DNA of 64,000 nucleotides from Flavobacterium hydatis (GTDB taxonomy: Bacteria; Bacteroidota; Bacteroidia; Flavobacteriales; Flavobacteriaceae), in assembly GCF_000737695.1 (NCBI RefSeq), contig NZ_JPRM01000036.1, forward strand, positions 62,001-126,000, given 5' to 3'. Both the position numbers and the translations under genes were made by a program. Of the stretch, positions 55,899 through 64,000 are shown piece by piece (the first letter of the stretch is position 1; the number at the start of each line of letters is the position of its first letter). Below the pieces are notes generated by a model, which did no database searches, was not told where the DNA came from, and saw only the letters and a program-made list of their open reading frames with translations.

Positions 55899-57218
55899 AT
55901 GAGTACCAGAAGAGAACATGCAGTAGTAATTGGGGGGAGTATGGCAGGCTTAGTCGCAGCAAGAGTACTAAGCAAGCATTTTAGAAATGTAACTATTATA
56001 GAAAAAGATAAAGTAAATGATAAACCAGAAACGAGAAAAGGACAACCTCAAACTAGGCATATTCATTTGGTATTAGCGCAGGCAATGAACATACTGTTGG
56101 GATATTTTCCTTCGCTAAAAAAAGAATTGAAGGAAGCTGGCGCATTAGAGCTCGATGTCTGTAATGATTACAATTGGTATTCTTATGGCGGATATAAGAA
56201 AAAAGGAGTTACAGGAATTACAGCCCTTACTATGACAAGGCAACTTTTAGAATATCATGTAAAAAAGCATGTTTTGAGCATCAGGAATATTAAAATTCAA
56301 GATGAAACCAAAGCCTTAGAAATGAAAATGAAAGATGAAAATGTCTACGGTTTAGTATTAGAAAAAGATGGAGAAAAACAGCTTATAGATACTGATTTTG
56401 TTGTAGATGCATCAGGAAGAGGAACCAGAGCTTATAAATGGCTAGAGCAGCATGGATATGCAACACCAGAAGAAACTAAAATTAAAATTGATATAACGTA
56501 TGTAACCATATTATTTGAGCGCAAAGAAATACCTCAAGGAAAAAAAGCAGAAGTAATTAGCTATACTCCAGATGCACCAAACGAAAAATTAGGAGCAGTG
56601 CTTATGCCTATCGAAGATAATAGATGGGTACTTACGCTAATAGGAATGAGAGGAGTAGAACCACCCCAAAATGATGAAGAATTATTAAAATTCTTAAAAG
56701 GACTTCCTATTTCAGGATTATATGATAATATATCAGGAGCTAAGAGACTTACAGATTTTCTAGTATTTAAATGTCCGCATAGCATAAGAAGACATTATGA
56801 AAAACTAAAAAGATTCCCAGGAGCTTATTTAGTTTTAGGAGATTCAGTTTCAAACTTCAACCCGATGTATGCACAAGGAATGGCATCATCTATATGTCAG
56901 GCTAAAATTTTAGACGAAGTACTTACAATTATTCCATCAAATGATAAAGTATTTAAGCCTTATATAAATAAAGTAAATGACGTGATAGAAGATTTTTGGA
57001 CCGCGGGCTCTTACGAAGATTTTAAATATCCAGAAACAGAAGGAGAAAAACCAGTTGGACTAAAAATGGTTAATGGATATATGAAAGCTTTGCAAAAAGC
57101 AGCCAATAAAGACACAGAATTATTTAAAGAAATATTAGAAGTAGCGGGATATCTTAAATCAGGAAAAACACTATTTAGACCCAAAATTATGTGGAAAGTA
57201 TTTAAAACAAATCTATAA
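55899..57218 (+). CDS. FAD-dependent monooxygenase, Lsd18/MonCI-like epoxidase (2)
   Basis: 439 aa, paralogue of the 52246-53556 product. GGSMAGLVAARVL is the dinucleotide motif; ETRKGQPQTRHIH matches the epoxidase-group block even better than the first copy; DASGRGTRAYKW and GDSVSNFNPMYAQG complete the FAD-binding set. Expected to epoxidise the polyene or hydroxylate it. Two copies suggest two oxidation sites or two successive oxidations. No epoxide hydrolase of the MonB/Lsd19 type is visible in the window. Confidence 0.86.
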   Translation: MSTRREHAVVIGGSMAGLVAARVLSKHFRNVTIIEKDKVNDKPETRKGQPQTRHIHLVLAQAMNILLGYFPSLKKELKEAGALELDVCNDYNWYSYGGYKKKGVTGITALTMTRQLLEYHVKKHVLSIRNIKIQDETKALEMKMKDENVYGLVLEKDGEKQLIDTDFVVDASGRGTRAYKWLEQHGYATPEETKIKIDITYVTILFERKEIPQGKKAEVISYTPDAPNEKLGAVLMPIEDNRWVLTLIGMRGVEPPQNDEELLKFLKGLPISGLYDNISGAKRLTDFLVFKCPHSIRRHYEKLKRFPGAYLVLGDSVSNFNPMYAQGMASSICQAKILDEVLTIIPSNDKVFKPYINKVNDVIEDFWTAGSYEDFKYPETEGEKPVGLKMVNGYMKALQKAANKDTELFKEILEVAGYLKSGKTLFRPKIMWKVFKTNL

Positions 57219-57238
57219 TTAAAATAAAAAACAAGAAT

Positions 57239-57472
57239 ATGAAAAATCAAATAATAGAACAAATCAGAGAAAATTTACTTGAAATTATTCCAGAATTAGA
57301 AGGAACAACAATATCAAATGATGAGAAACTATCAGATATAGGAGCAAATTCTATTGATAGAGCAGAATTAATTGCATTAACATTAGAACAATTAGAAAAA
57401 GAAATTCCTAGAATAGAATTGGCAGGAGCGCAAACCATAAATGAATTAGCAGAATTGATTGCTGAAAAATAA
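57239..57472 (+). CDS. Free donor acyl carrier protein of the HMGS cassette
   Basis: 77 aa. The phosphopantetheine site is Ser38 in GANSIDRAEL, with Asn in place of the usual Asp; this ANSIDRAE signature is characteristic of donor ACPs (AcpK-like) used in beta-branching. It carries malonyl, is decarboxylated by the next protein to acetyl-ACP, and donates acetyl to the HMG synthase. First gene of the five-gene cassette. Confidence 0.93.
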   Translation: MKNQIIEQIRENLLEIIPELEGTTISNDEKLSDIGANSIDRAELIALTLEQLEKEIPRIELAGAQTINELAELIAEK

Positions 57473-57488
57473 AAACACCTACGTTTAT

Positions 57489-58757
57489 ATGAGTCCAGAT
57501 CAAATACATAAAGTTTGTGTAACAGGAATGGGAGTAGTTACGCCTGTAGGGATAGGAATCCCCGCTTTTACAGAGGCTTTAAAAAACGGAAAATCGAATT
57601 TTGCTATAAAAGAGTATGTTATAGAAGATAGAACTTTTAAATACATATATGGAAAAGTAGAAGATTTTGATCTAAAAAAGCACATATCTGATAGTGAGTT
57701 TGAGGAACATTGGAAACTAAAAGTTAAACGTTTACGAGATATTTCATTAAGTACTGCTTATGGAACATTTTGTGCGCTGGAAGCTTGGCATCATGCCAAG
57801 CTTCCATCAACTATTGATAAAAGTAAAATTGCTATAGTTGTAGCGGGAAATAATACACAACAGCAGCATTGTCAGGACATCAGAGATACTTACAAAAACA
57901 AAATGCAATTCATGAAACCTTCCTATGGATTCAATTTTTTGGATAGTGATATGATAGGTGTAGCGTCAGAATTATTTGAGATTACAGGAGAAGGATTTAC
58001 AGTAGGAGCTGCTAGTGCTAGCGGAAACATGGGAATCATTCAGGCTTGTAGACTTATAGAAGCAAAAGATTATGATGCCGTTATGGTAATTGCGCCTATG
58101 ATGGATTTATCAGTTTATGAGTATCAAGGACTTTCTGCTTTGGGAGCAATGCAACCAATATCGCCAGATGCAGAAGAAATTCCTTTATATAAACCTTTTG
58201 ATGTAGGTCATACAGGATTTGTATATGGGCAAAACGCAGGAGCAATTATTTTAGAATCAAAAGAACATGCTCAACAAAGAAAAGCAAAAGTATTTGGGAC
58301 TATATCAGGCTACGGAGTTACACTAGATGCCAATAGAAATCCAAATCCCTCCGTAGATGGAGAACAAAAGGCTATAGCCAAAGCAATGCAAAAAGCAGGT
58401 ATTGTACCAGAACAAATTGATTATATCAATGCACATGGTACAGGATCAAAACTTGGAGATTATACAGAGATAGAAGCTTTGATTAATTTGGAACTTAAAA
58501 ACAAACCTATAAACAGTACAAAATCATTAATTGGTCATGGCATCACAGCGGCAGGAACAGTCGAAGCTATTGCAAGTCTGATACAAATGAATGAAAATTT
58601 TGTGCATGAAAATCTTAATTTAAAAACACCAATAGACTTTCCTATGGATTGGATACAAAGCTATAGAGATGTTCATTCAATACAGTACACGTTAAGCAAT
58701 AGTTTTGGTTTTGGAGGTATCAATACAGCAATCATTCTAGAGGCGTCACCAATATAG
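57489..58757 (+). CDS. Decarboxylating ketosynthase (KS with Cys to Ser), HMGS cassette
   Basis: About 422 aa from the ATG at 57489 (MSPDQIHKVCVTGMGV), which starts just ahead of the conserved KS N-terminus. An upstream in-frame ATG at 57459 would add 10 residues and overlap the ACP gene by 14 bp. FabF-like fold with HGTGS and a GHG motif, but the active site reads GAASASGN: Ser replaces Cys (residue 176 from the 57489 start). Such KSs (PksF type) cannot condense and instead decarboxylate malonyl-ACP to acetyl-ACP for beta-branching. Confidence 0.92.
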   Translation: MSPDQIHKVCVTGMGVVTPVGIGIPAFTEALKNGKSNFAIKEYVIEDRTFKYIYGKVEDFDLKKHISDSEFEEHWKLKVKRLRDISLSTAYGTFCALEAWHHAKLPSTIDKSKIAIVVAGNNTQQQHCQDIRDTYKNKMQFMKPSYGFNFLDSDMIGVASELFEITGEGFTVGAASASGNMGIIQACRLIEAKDYDAVMVIAPMMDLSVYEYQGLSALGAMQPISPDAEEIPLYKPFDVGHTGFVYGQNAGAIILESKEHAQQRKAKVFGTISGYGVTLDANRNPNPSVDGEQKAIAKAMQKAGIVPEQIDYINAHGTGSKLGDYTEIEALINLELKNKPINSTKSLIGHGITAAGTVEAIASLIQMNENFVHENLNLKTPIDFPMDWIQSYRDVHSIQYTLSNSFGFGGINTAIILEASPI

Positions 58758-58772
58758 AATTAAAGAAAAAAT

Positions 58773-60020
58773 ATGAGAGCAGGAATAGAAGCTATAAATA
58801 TATATTGCGGATCAGCAGCGATAAACGTTGTTGAATTAGCAAAACATCGAGAATTAAACATCGAGCGATTTGAAAATTTATTGATGAAAGAGAAAACCGT
58901 ACCAATGCCCTATGAAGACCCAATTTCAAACGGAGTAAATGCGGCAAAACCTATATTAGATGCATTAACAGCAGAAGAAATAGAAAGCATAGATATGTTA
59001 ATCACTTGTTCAGAATCAGGAATAGATTTTGGAAAGTCGATGAGTACCTATATGCACGATTATTTAAAATTAAGCAGGAACTGCCGATTGTTTGAACTTA
59101 AGAATGCCTGTTATTCAGGAACGGCAGGTTTACAAATGGCTGTTAATTTTGTGCTTTCGGGTACAGCTCCGGGCAGAAAAGTTTTAGTTATCGCCACAGA
59201 TATTATGAGGATGAGTACAGTAGAAGGAGCTGCTATGGAAATGTCTTTTGTAGAGCCTTCTTCGGGATCAGGCGCAGTTGCTATGTTGGTTAGCGATAAA
59301 CCAAAGATATTCGAAATAGATAAAGGAGCTAGCGGTTATTACGGTTATGAAGTTATGGATACTTGCAGACCAGTACCAGACAAAGAAGCAGGAGATTCTG
59401 ATTTATCTTTATTATCATATTTAGATTGTTGCGAAAATAGTTTTAAAGAATACCAAAAAAGAGTCGATGCTATAGATTATCAAGATAGTTTTCAATACTT
59501 AGTATTTCATACACCATTTGGAGGAATGGTAAAAGGAGCACACCGAACCAACATGCGAAAATTTAAGAAAGCAAAACCAGATCAGATAGAAATAGATTTT
59601 CAAGAACGTGTAGCGCCTTCTTTAGAATATTGCCAGAGAGTTGGGAATATTATGGGAGCAACAACCTATTTGGCATTAGTTAGTATGATAGAAAAAGGAA
59701 ACTTTGAAACGCCAAAAAGAGTTGGAATATTTTCGTACGGATCAGGATGTTGCTCAGAGTTTTTTAGTGGAGTAATACATCCAGAAAGTCAAGATATAAT
59801 TTCGTCCTTGGCAATAGAAGAACATTTAGATCAACGCGTAGTATTATCTATGGAAGAATATGAAAGTACATTTTTAGTCAACTCAGAAATCAAATTCGGA
59901 ACAAGAGATTTTAAAATAGATACCACATTATATCCAGAACCCTTCAGTAAAGTAAAAGGAAAAAAGAAACTAATCTTTTCAGAAATTAAAAATTATCACA
60001 GAATTTACGAATGGGTATGA
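58773..60020 (+). CDS. HMG-CoA synthase-like enzyme (beta-branching HMGS)
   Basis: 415 aa, the usual length. Catalytic residues are visible: Glu81 in TCSESGID, Cys113 in NACYSGTAG, His246 in FHTPFGGMVKGAH. It condenses acetyl-ACP with the beta-ketone of the PKS-bound chain, giving an HMG-like intermediate (PksG/BaeG role). Its stop overlaps the start of ECH1 (ATGA). Its most likely target is module 1, the only one without a KR. Confidence 0.95.
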   Translation: MRAGIEAINIYCGSAAINVVELAKHRELNIERFENLLMKEKTVPMPYEDPISNGVNAAKPILDALTAEEIESIDMLITCSESGIDFGKSMSTYMHDYLKLSRNCRLFELKNACYSGTAGLQMAVNFVLSGTAPGRKVLVIATDIMRMSTVEGAAMEMSFVEPSSGSGAVAMLVSDKPKIFEIDKGASGYYGYEVMDTCRPVPDKEAGDSDLSLLSYLDCCENSFKEYQKRVDAIDYQDSFQYLVFHTPFGGMVKGAHRTNMRKFKKAKPDQIEIDFQERVAPSLEYCQRVGNIMGATTYLALVSMIEKGNFETPKRVGIFSYGSGCCSEFFSGVIHPESQDIISSLAIEEHLDQRVVLSMEEYESTFLVNSEIKFGTRDFKIDTTLYPEPFSKVKGKKKLIFSEIKNYHRIYEWV

Positions 60021-60799
60021 TACAAGGAGATATTATATATAGCACCGTTTTAGTAACGCAACAAAGAGAAGTTGTGCATATTCAGCTCAATAGACCTCAA
60101 CAGGATAATAGTATTAATGCTGTAATGGTAAATGAACTTTTGGAGGTTTTAGAAAATGTAAAACAAAATACAAAAGTTAAAATCATTGTATTATCTGGCA
60201 ATGAAAATCAATTTTGTACAGGAATGGATTTTGATGCAGTAGTAAACCAACAGGGCGAAGCCTTAATGAACGAACGACCAGATCAATATTATAATTTATT
60301 GAAAGCTATTAGCGAAATCGATAAGGTGGTAATAGCAAAAGTAGAAGGAAAAGTAAACGCAGGAGGATTAGGATTAGTTGCCGCTAGTGATATAGTAATA
60401 GCAAATAATCAGGCAACTTTTGGTTTATCCGAAGCCTTATTTGGATTATTACCTGCTTGTGTAATGCCTTTTTTGATACAAAGAATAGGGCCACAGAAAG
60501 CCAAATGGATGACATTAATTACACACGGAATAACAACCGAGCGAGCTTATGAAATAGGTTTAGTAGATGAGGTAGCAGACGAAATTAATAATCAGCTAAG
60601 GAAAAATATACTAAGACTTAGCCGATTAGAAACCAATACAATTCAAGAAATAAAATCCTATACAGCAAAACTTTGGATAATTAAAGACGAAACCAAAATA
60701 CTAGCAGTTAATAAATTACAGTCATTAATGGAATCAGAAATTGTACAAAATAATATAAAGAACTTTGTAGAGAAAGGAGAATATCCATGGGAGAAGTAG
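60017..60799 (+). CDS. Enoyl-CoA hydratase-like ECH1 (dehydratase), HMGS cassette
   Basis: 260 aa from the ATG at 60017, chosen because it gives an ATGA overlap with the HMGS stop; an in-frame ATG at 60011 is the alternative. Crotonase fold with NAGGLGLVAASD and the stretch FGLSEALFGLLPACV, typical of PksH/BaeH-type ECH1. It dehydrates the HMG-type intermediate to a glutaconyl-ACP. It overlaps ECH2 by 13 bp. Confidence 0.92.
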   Translation: MIQGDIIYSTVLVTQQREVVHIQLNRPQQDNSINAVMVNELLEVLENVKQNTKVKIIVLSGNENQFCTGMDFDAVVNQQGEALMNERPDQYYNLLKAISEIDKVVIAKVEGKVNAGGLGLVAASDIVIANNQATFGLSEALFGLLPACVMPFLIQRIGPQKAKWMTLITHGITTERAYEIGLVDEVADEINNQLRKNILRLSRLETNTIQEIKSYTAKLWIIKDETKILAVNKLQSLMESEIVQNNIKNFVEKGEYPWEK

Positions 60800-61533
60800 T
60801 AAGCATTACAGAAATAACCAATGATATCGTGCAAATAACAATGCAAGATAAAGAGTCAAGAAATACATTTTCTAAAGAATTAATAGAAGGATTAAAGGAA
60901 GCTTTTGCTATTGTAAAACAAAAGAAAAACTATAAAGTAGTCATCCTAACAGGATACGATAGTTATTTTTCTTGTGGAGGAACTCAGGATGAGCTGCAAC
61001 AAATATATGATCGGGAATTAAAATTTACCGAATTAGATTTTTTTACAGCACCAATTGATTGTGAGATACCTGTAATTGCTGCCATGCAAGGACATGCAAT
61101 AGGAGGCGGGCTTGTTTTTGGGTGTTATGCAGATTTTCAAATTTTAGGAAAAGAAAATATATATACTGCAAACTTCATGAAATACGGATTCACCCCAGGA
61201 ATGGGAGCAACCCATATGGTACCTTTACGTTTTGGATCATCATTAGGTTACGAAATGCTTTTTACAGCCGAAAGTTATAGAGGCGGAGAATTACAAGAAC
61301 GTGGAGTATCTTTGCAGGTAGTTCCCAAAAAAGAAGTTATTACAGAAGCAATAGTATTAGCAAAGAAGTTAGCCGAGAAGCCAAGACTTTCGTTAGTAAC
61401 GCTAAAAAAACACATGACATCAAAAATCAAGGTAAGTTTAAAAGAAGTATTTGAGCAGGAATTAGAAATGCACGAAATAACTTTTCAGCAATCAGAAGTC
61501 GAAGAAAATATAAAAGCCTTGTTTGGGAGGTAA
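60787..61533 (+). CDS. Enoyl-CoA hydratase-like ECH2 (decarboxylase), HMGS cassette
   Basis: 248 aa. Crotonase oxyanion motif HAIGGGLVFGCYAD and the ECH2-typical MKYGFTPGMGAT. It decarboxylates the glutaconyl intermediate made by ECH1, leaving a beta-methyl (or methylene) branch (PksI/BaeI role). Last gene of the cassette and probably of the long operon: a hairpin follows. Confidence 0.93.
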   Translation: MGEVVSITEITNDIVQITMQDKESRNTFSKELIEGLKEAFAIVKQKKNYKVVILTGYDSYFSCGGTQDELQQIYDRELKFTELDFFTAPIDCEIPVIAAMQGHAIGGGLVFGCYADFQILGKENIYTANFMKYGFTPGMGATHMVPLRFGSSLGYEMLFTAESYRGGELQERGVSLQVVPKKEVITEAIVLAKKLAEKPRLSLVTLKKHMTSKIKVSLKEVFEQELEMHEITFQQSEVEENIKALFGR

Positions 61534-61545
61534 ATAGCTAAACCG

Positions 61546-61580
61546 TATTCCATAAGAACACGATTAGCTTTTATGGAATA
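61546..61580 (+). terminator. Hairpin after ECH2, possible transcript end or processing site
   Basis: TATTCCATAA (61546-61555) and TTATGGAATA (61571-61580) form a perfect 10-bp stem with a 15-nt loop. The stem is AT-rich and no clear T-run follows, so a factor-independent terminator is uncertain. It lies in the only gap (98 bp) between the HMGS cassette and the last gene block. Confidence 0.45.
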
Positions 61581-61609
61581 TATTTAGCAATCAAAAAAAT
61601 ATAGTAATC

Positions 61610-61629
61610 TTACACAAGTTTTACACAAG
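61610..61629. repeat. Tandem 9-bp repeat just upstream of the acyl hydrolase gene
   Basis: TTACACAAG occurs at 61610-61618 and 61621-61629, an 11-bp period (one helical turn), ending two bases before the ATG at 61632. Position suggests an operator or translation-control element; function unknown. Confidence 0.5.
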
Positions 61630-61631
61630 GT

Positions 61632-62603
61632 ATGAAAAAGCATAAAGTTGTCTTTTTATTTTCTGGTCAAGGTAGTCAGTATCGTAATATGGGCAAAGAC
61701 CTATTTACGAATAATGCTACTTTTAGATCAAGTATTAAAGAAAGTGATTTAATTTTTCAGAACTATTTGCATAGATCACTTATAGAAGAATTATACCATA
61801 AAGACGATTCAGATTTTGATGAACTATTAATTACTCATCCAGCAATCGTAGCAATCGAGATTGCTATGATAGAGGTAATGAAGTCTTATGCTGTTTTTCC
61901 AGATTATGTTTTTGGGCAAAGTTTGGGGGAGTTTGCTGCTGGAGTTGCAAGTGGTGTTTGGTCGGCTCCAACGGCTATAAAAGCAGCTATAGAACAATCT
62001 AAATCTTTGATAAGAAGTAATCTTGAAGGCGGAATGCTTACGGTTATTGATGCTCAAGTACATTATAAATCTAAAACTTATGAGCAATATAATTTGCATC
62101 TGGCGAGTGATAATTTCCAGAGAAGCTTTACTGTTTCTGGCACAGCATCAAATTTAGATCAATACCAAAAAAACTTAAAGCAAGAAGAGATAATGCATTC
62201 CCGAATTCCAGTAACAGTTCCTTTTCATTCTCCTCTTATTAACGAAGGGTTAAATGATTTTTCGTGTTATATGCAACAAGGCATTGATTTGGCTAAGCCA
62301 AAGGTATCTTATGTATCTAGTCTAACATCAAATTTATTAACATACATCGATGCCGAGTATTATAATCAAGTTGTAAGTTCCTATTTTAATTACAGCAAAA
62401 CAATTAACTTTCTAGAACAACTCGGGCCGTGTTTATATATAGATTTAGGACCTTCAGGTACTAGTGCTACCTTTACTAAATATTCAATTCCAAAAACATC
62501 AGAGTCGCATATACAGCCTATTTTATCTCCTTTTGGAAATGAACTTAAACAGTTAGAAAAATTAAAAGGTTTAATTTCTAATCCCTCCAATTATGTTATA
62601 TGA
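61632..62603 (+). CDS. AT-like acyl hydrolase (proofreading, PedC-like)
   Basis: 323 aa. FabD/AT fold with SGQGSQYRNMG at the start, nucleophile Ser97 and His199 (VPFHS). The nucleophile elbow reads GQSLGE: Gln96 replaces the His of GHSLGE. This substitution, to my knowledge, marks the trans-AT acyl hydrolase clade (PedC type), which removes stalled acyl groups from ACPs rather than loading malonate. A second loading AT is the alternative. The gene overlaps the PPTase start by 11 bp. Confidence 0.82.
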   Translation: MKKHKVVFLFSGQGSQYRNMGKDLFTNNATFRSSIKESDLIFQNYLHRSLIEELYHKDDSDFDELLITHPAIVAIEIAMIEVMKSYAVFPDYVFGQSLGEFAAGVASGVWSAPTAIKAAIEQSKSLIRSNLEGGMLTVIDAQVHYKSKTYEQYNLHLASDNFQRSFTVSGTASNLDQYQKNLKQEEIMHSRIPVTVPFHSPLINEGLNDFSCYMQQGIDLAKPKVSYVSSLTSNLLTYIDAEYYNQVVSSYFNYSKTINFLEQLGPCLYIDLGPSGTSATFTKYSIPKTSESHIQPILSPFGNELKQLEKLKGLISNPSNYVI

Positions 62604-63333
62604 AGGCACAATAAAACTCGTAAGAGAAAATTCTGAACATTCAGCTGGATATACTATTATAAAGCGAGAATTACCCGATTTGCATGGATGTTTAAAAATT
62701 TTGCATTTAGATGAGATAACCTATTTAAATTCTTTAAAATTCGATAAACGAAAATCTAGTTATTTGTTAGGGCGTATAAGTGCAAAGAGAGCTTTAAACA
62801 AAATTATTCCAGTCGAGACAGCAATGAATTCTTTTAAAGTAGGTTTTGGAGTTTTTCAATTTCCTGTTATAGAGTATCTGCCTTACTCTGGTTTACAGGT
62901 TTCTATAACGCACTGCGATACTATTGGTATTTCTATGGCTTATCCAGAAGCCCATCCTATAGGTGTGGATATAGAGCGAATCAATCCAGAAAAAGTCGAT
63001 TCGATGGTAAATATGTTTACCCAAGAAGAAAAAAATTTAGCAAATTCAAAACTCAATAATAAGGCTACAGCCTATACGTTGCTTTGGACAGTAAAAGAAA
63101 GCTTGTCTAAAATTTTAAAGACAGGAATGATGATTGATTTTAAATATTTAGAAATAGATTGTCTTAATTATAAAGAAGGAATATACACGGGAAACTTTAA
63201 AAATTTCCCTCAATACAAATCATTTTCTATAGTTTTAAATTCTTATATCGTTTCTATTATCTGTCCCAGAAACACAAATATAGATTTAACCAATTTTGCA
63301 AAACATCTAACTTATCTAAACTCACAGTCTTAA
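62593..63333 (+). CDS. Sfp-type 4'-phosphopantetheinyl transferase
   Basis: 246 aa. Diagnostic motifs: Mg-binding GVDIERI (D126, E128), WTVKES (165-170) followed by LSK, and an upstream SITHC. It transfers phosphopantetheine from CoA to the Ser of the ACPs, here presumably the 14 PKS ACPs and the free ACP. Overlaps its neighbours on both sides (11 bp with the hydrolase gene; TAATG with the next gene), so the three form one unit. Confidence 0.93.
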   Translation: MLYEGTIKLVRENSEHSAGYTIIKRELPDLHGCLKILHLDEITYLNSLKFDKRKSSYLLGRISAKRALNKIIPVETAMNSFKVGFGVFQFPVIEYLPYSGLQVSITHCDTIGISMAYPEAHPIGVDIERINPEKVDSMVNMFTQEEKNLANSKLNNKATAYTLLWTVKESLSKILKTGMMIDFKYLEIDCLNYKEGIYTGNFKNFPQYKSFSIVLNSYIVSIICPRNTNIDLTNFAKHLTYLNSQS

Positions 63334-64000
63334 TGATTTATGTGCAACTTTTTGAGGTTACTAATGGTGTTTTTAATAATCAATGTTACCTAATTCATAA
63401 TCAGTATGAAGGTATTTTGATTGATCCGGCTTGGAATTACGAGCTTATCAATTCTTATATAGAAGAAAATGGAATCTTATTAAAGGGAGTATTGATTACA
63501 CATGGTCATCTAGATCATCTAGATTTGGCAGAAGAATTCTCCGAAAAAAATAATGTACCTATATGGATGTCAGAAATAGATGCAATTAATTTCCGATTAA
63601 CATATCCTAAATTACAATTGGTTACCCATTTACAAAGCTTTAAAATTGGTACAATCGAAATAACTCCAATTCTAACTCCAGGGCATACTTCGGGTAGTGT
63701 TTGTTATGTAATAGATAAGCATGTGTTTTCTGGAGATACTGTTTTTATCGAGGGCGTTGGAGTTTGTTCTAAAGAAGGAGCTGCAAATTTGTATGATTCC
63801 GTTCAGTTTTTAAAAAGTTATTTATCAGTTGATTCCCTATTTTGGCCTGGTCATTCGTATGGCGTAGCACCAGGAAAAGCAATGTCTTACCTAATGCTAT
63901 ATAATATTTACTTTCAATTTAACTCAAAAAAATCTTTTGTAGCTTTTCGAACTCGCAAAAATCAGCCTTCATTATTTAAATGGCCATTCGGTAAGAAAAA
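63333..64000 (+). CDS. Metallo-beta-lactamase-fold hydrolase, BaeB/PksB-like (3' end outside window)
   Basis: Starts at the ATG 63333-63335, overlapping the PPTase stop (TAATG), and stays open to the window end (222 codons). Glyoxalase-II-type metal ligands: H57, H59, D61, H62 in THGHLDH, then His in TPGHTSG, Asp in FSGDTVF, and His in WPGHSYG. Homologues in bacillaene and other trans-AT clusters hydrolyse acyl thioesters and are seen as housekeeping or editing enzymes. The family length is about 225 aa, so only a few residues should be missing. Third gene of the short downstream unit. Confidence 0.9.
   Translation, partial: MIYVQLFEVTNGVFNNQCYLIHNQYEGILIDPAWNYELINSYIEENGILLKGVLITHGHLDHLDLAEEFSEKNNVPIWMSEIDAINFRLTYPKLQLVTHLQSFKIGTIEITPILTPGHTSGSVCYVIDKHVFSGDTVFIEGVGVCSKEGAANLYDSVQFLKSYLSVDSLFWPGHSYGVAPGKAMSYLMLYNIYFQFNSKKSFVAFRTRKNQPSLFKWPFGKK

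Noticed and set aside
61632-62603. Second malonyl-loading AT
   Set aside because: The active-site elbow has Gln instead of His, and a normal AT is already present at 53590; acyl hydrolase fits better, though this is not proven.
1-64000. tRNA, rRNA, riboswitch, CRISPR array or origin
   Set aside because: No cloverleaf, rRNA-like conserved stretch, riboswitch or repeat-spacer pattern was recognised, and the sequence is almost entirely coding.

Overview
The window is AT-rich with A/T-ending codons, A-rich leaders and no Shine-Dalgarno motifs. Together with the family signatures this points to a Bacteroidota genome, most likely a (marine) flavobacterium. Apart from the 3' end of a two-component histidine kinase at the left edge (1-936), everything lies on the + strand and belongs to one trans-acyltransferase polyketide synthase (trans-AT PKS) gene cluster that runs off the right edge.

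Layout. 937-1320 is the only long non-coding stretch: a 22-bp-period direct repeat, a 12-bp palindrome and the likely start of the cluster transcript. 1321-49999 holds four giant PKS genes of about 4552, 5428, 3645 and 2584 aa. They encode 10 ketosynthases (KS, all with Cys-His-His), 14 carrier proteins (ACP) and no integrated AT. Reading order: LnmK-like starter domain-ACP | M1 KS-ACP-ACP-ACP-ACP, DH-like | M2 KS-DH-KR-ACP | M3 KS-DH-KR//cMT-ACP | M4 KS-DH-KR-ACP | M5 KS-DH-KR-ACP | M6 KS-DH-KR-ACP | M7 KS-DH(dead)//KR-ACP | M8 KS-DH-KR-ACP | M9 KS-DH-KR//cMT-ACP-ER | M10 KS-DH-KR-ACP-TE, where // marks a protein boundary. 50030-57218 holds tailoring and trans-acting genes: a small ABM-like protein, a Rieske-P450 fusion, two Lsd18/MonCI-like flavin epoxidases, and an AT fused to a PfaD-type enoylreductase. 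57239-61533 is a complete beta-branching (HMGS) cassette: donor ACP, decarboxylating KS, HMGS, ECH1, ECH2. After a short intergenic region with a hairpin and a tandem repeat, 61632-64000 holds an AT-like acyl hydrolase, an Sfp-type phosphopantetheinyl transferase and a BaeB/PksB-like metallo-beta-lactamase-fold hydrolase cut by the window end.

How the parts work together (inference). The stand-alone AT loads malonyl units on all ACPs, the PPTase activates the ACPs, and the two hydrolases clear stalled chains. The LnmK-like domain probably supplies a propionyl starter. M1 is the only module without a KR, so its beta-ketone is the natural substrate for the HMGS cassette (beta-methyl). M2-M6 would build a conjugated polyene, with A-type KRs (possible Z alkenes) in M5 and M6. 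M7 should leave a hydroxyl because its DH is dead. M9 gives an alpha-methyl, fully reduced unit, and M10 and the TE release the product. Colinearity predicts a C23 backbone acid with two alpha-methyls and one beta-methyl, a hexaene segment and one hydroxyl, later oxidised by two epoxidases and a P450. I cannot tell from sequence alone whether this matches a known compound.

Most unusual points: the Rieske-P450 fusion; two polyether-type epoxidases beside a trans-AT polyene line; four tandem ACPs without the beta-branching Trp; and the junction between the second and third PKS genes, which looks like a frameshift inside a decayed DH (one extra A in an A4 run would fuse them into a protein of about 9,080 aa).
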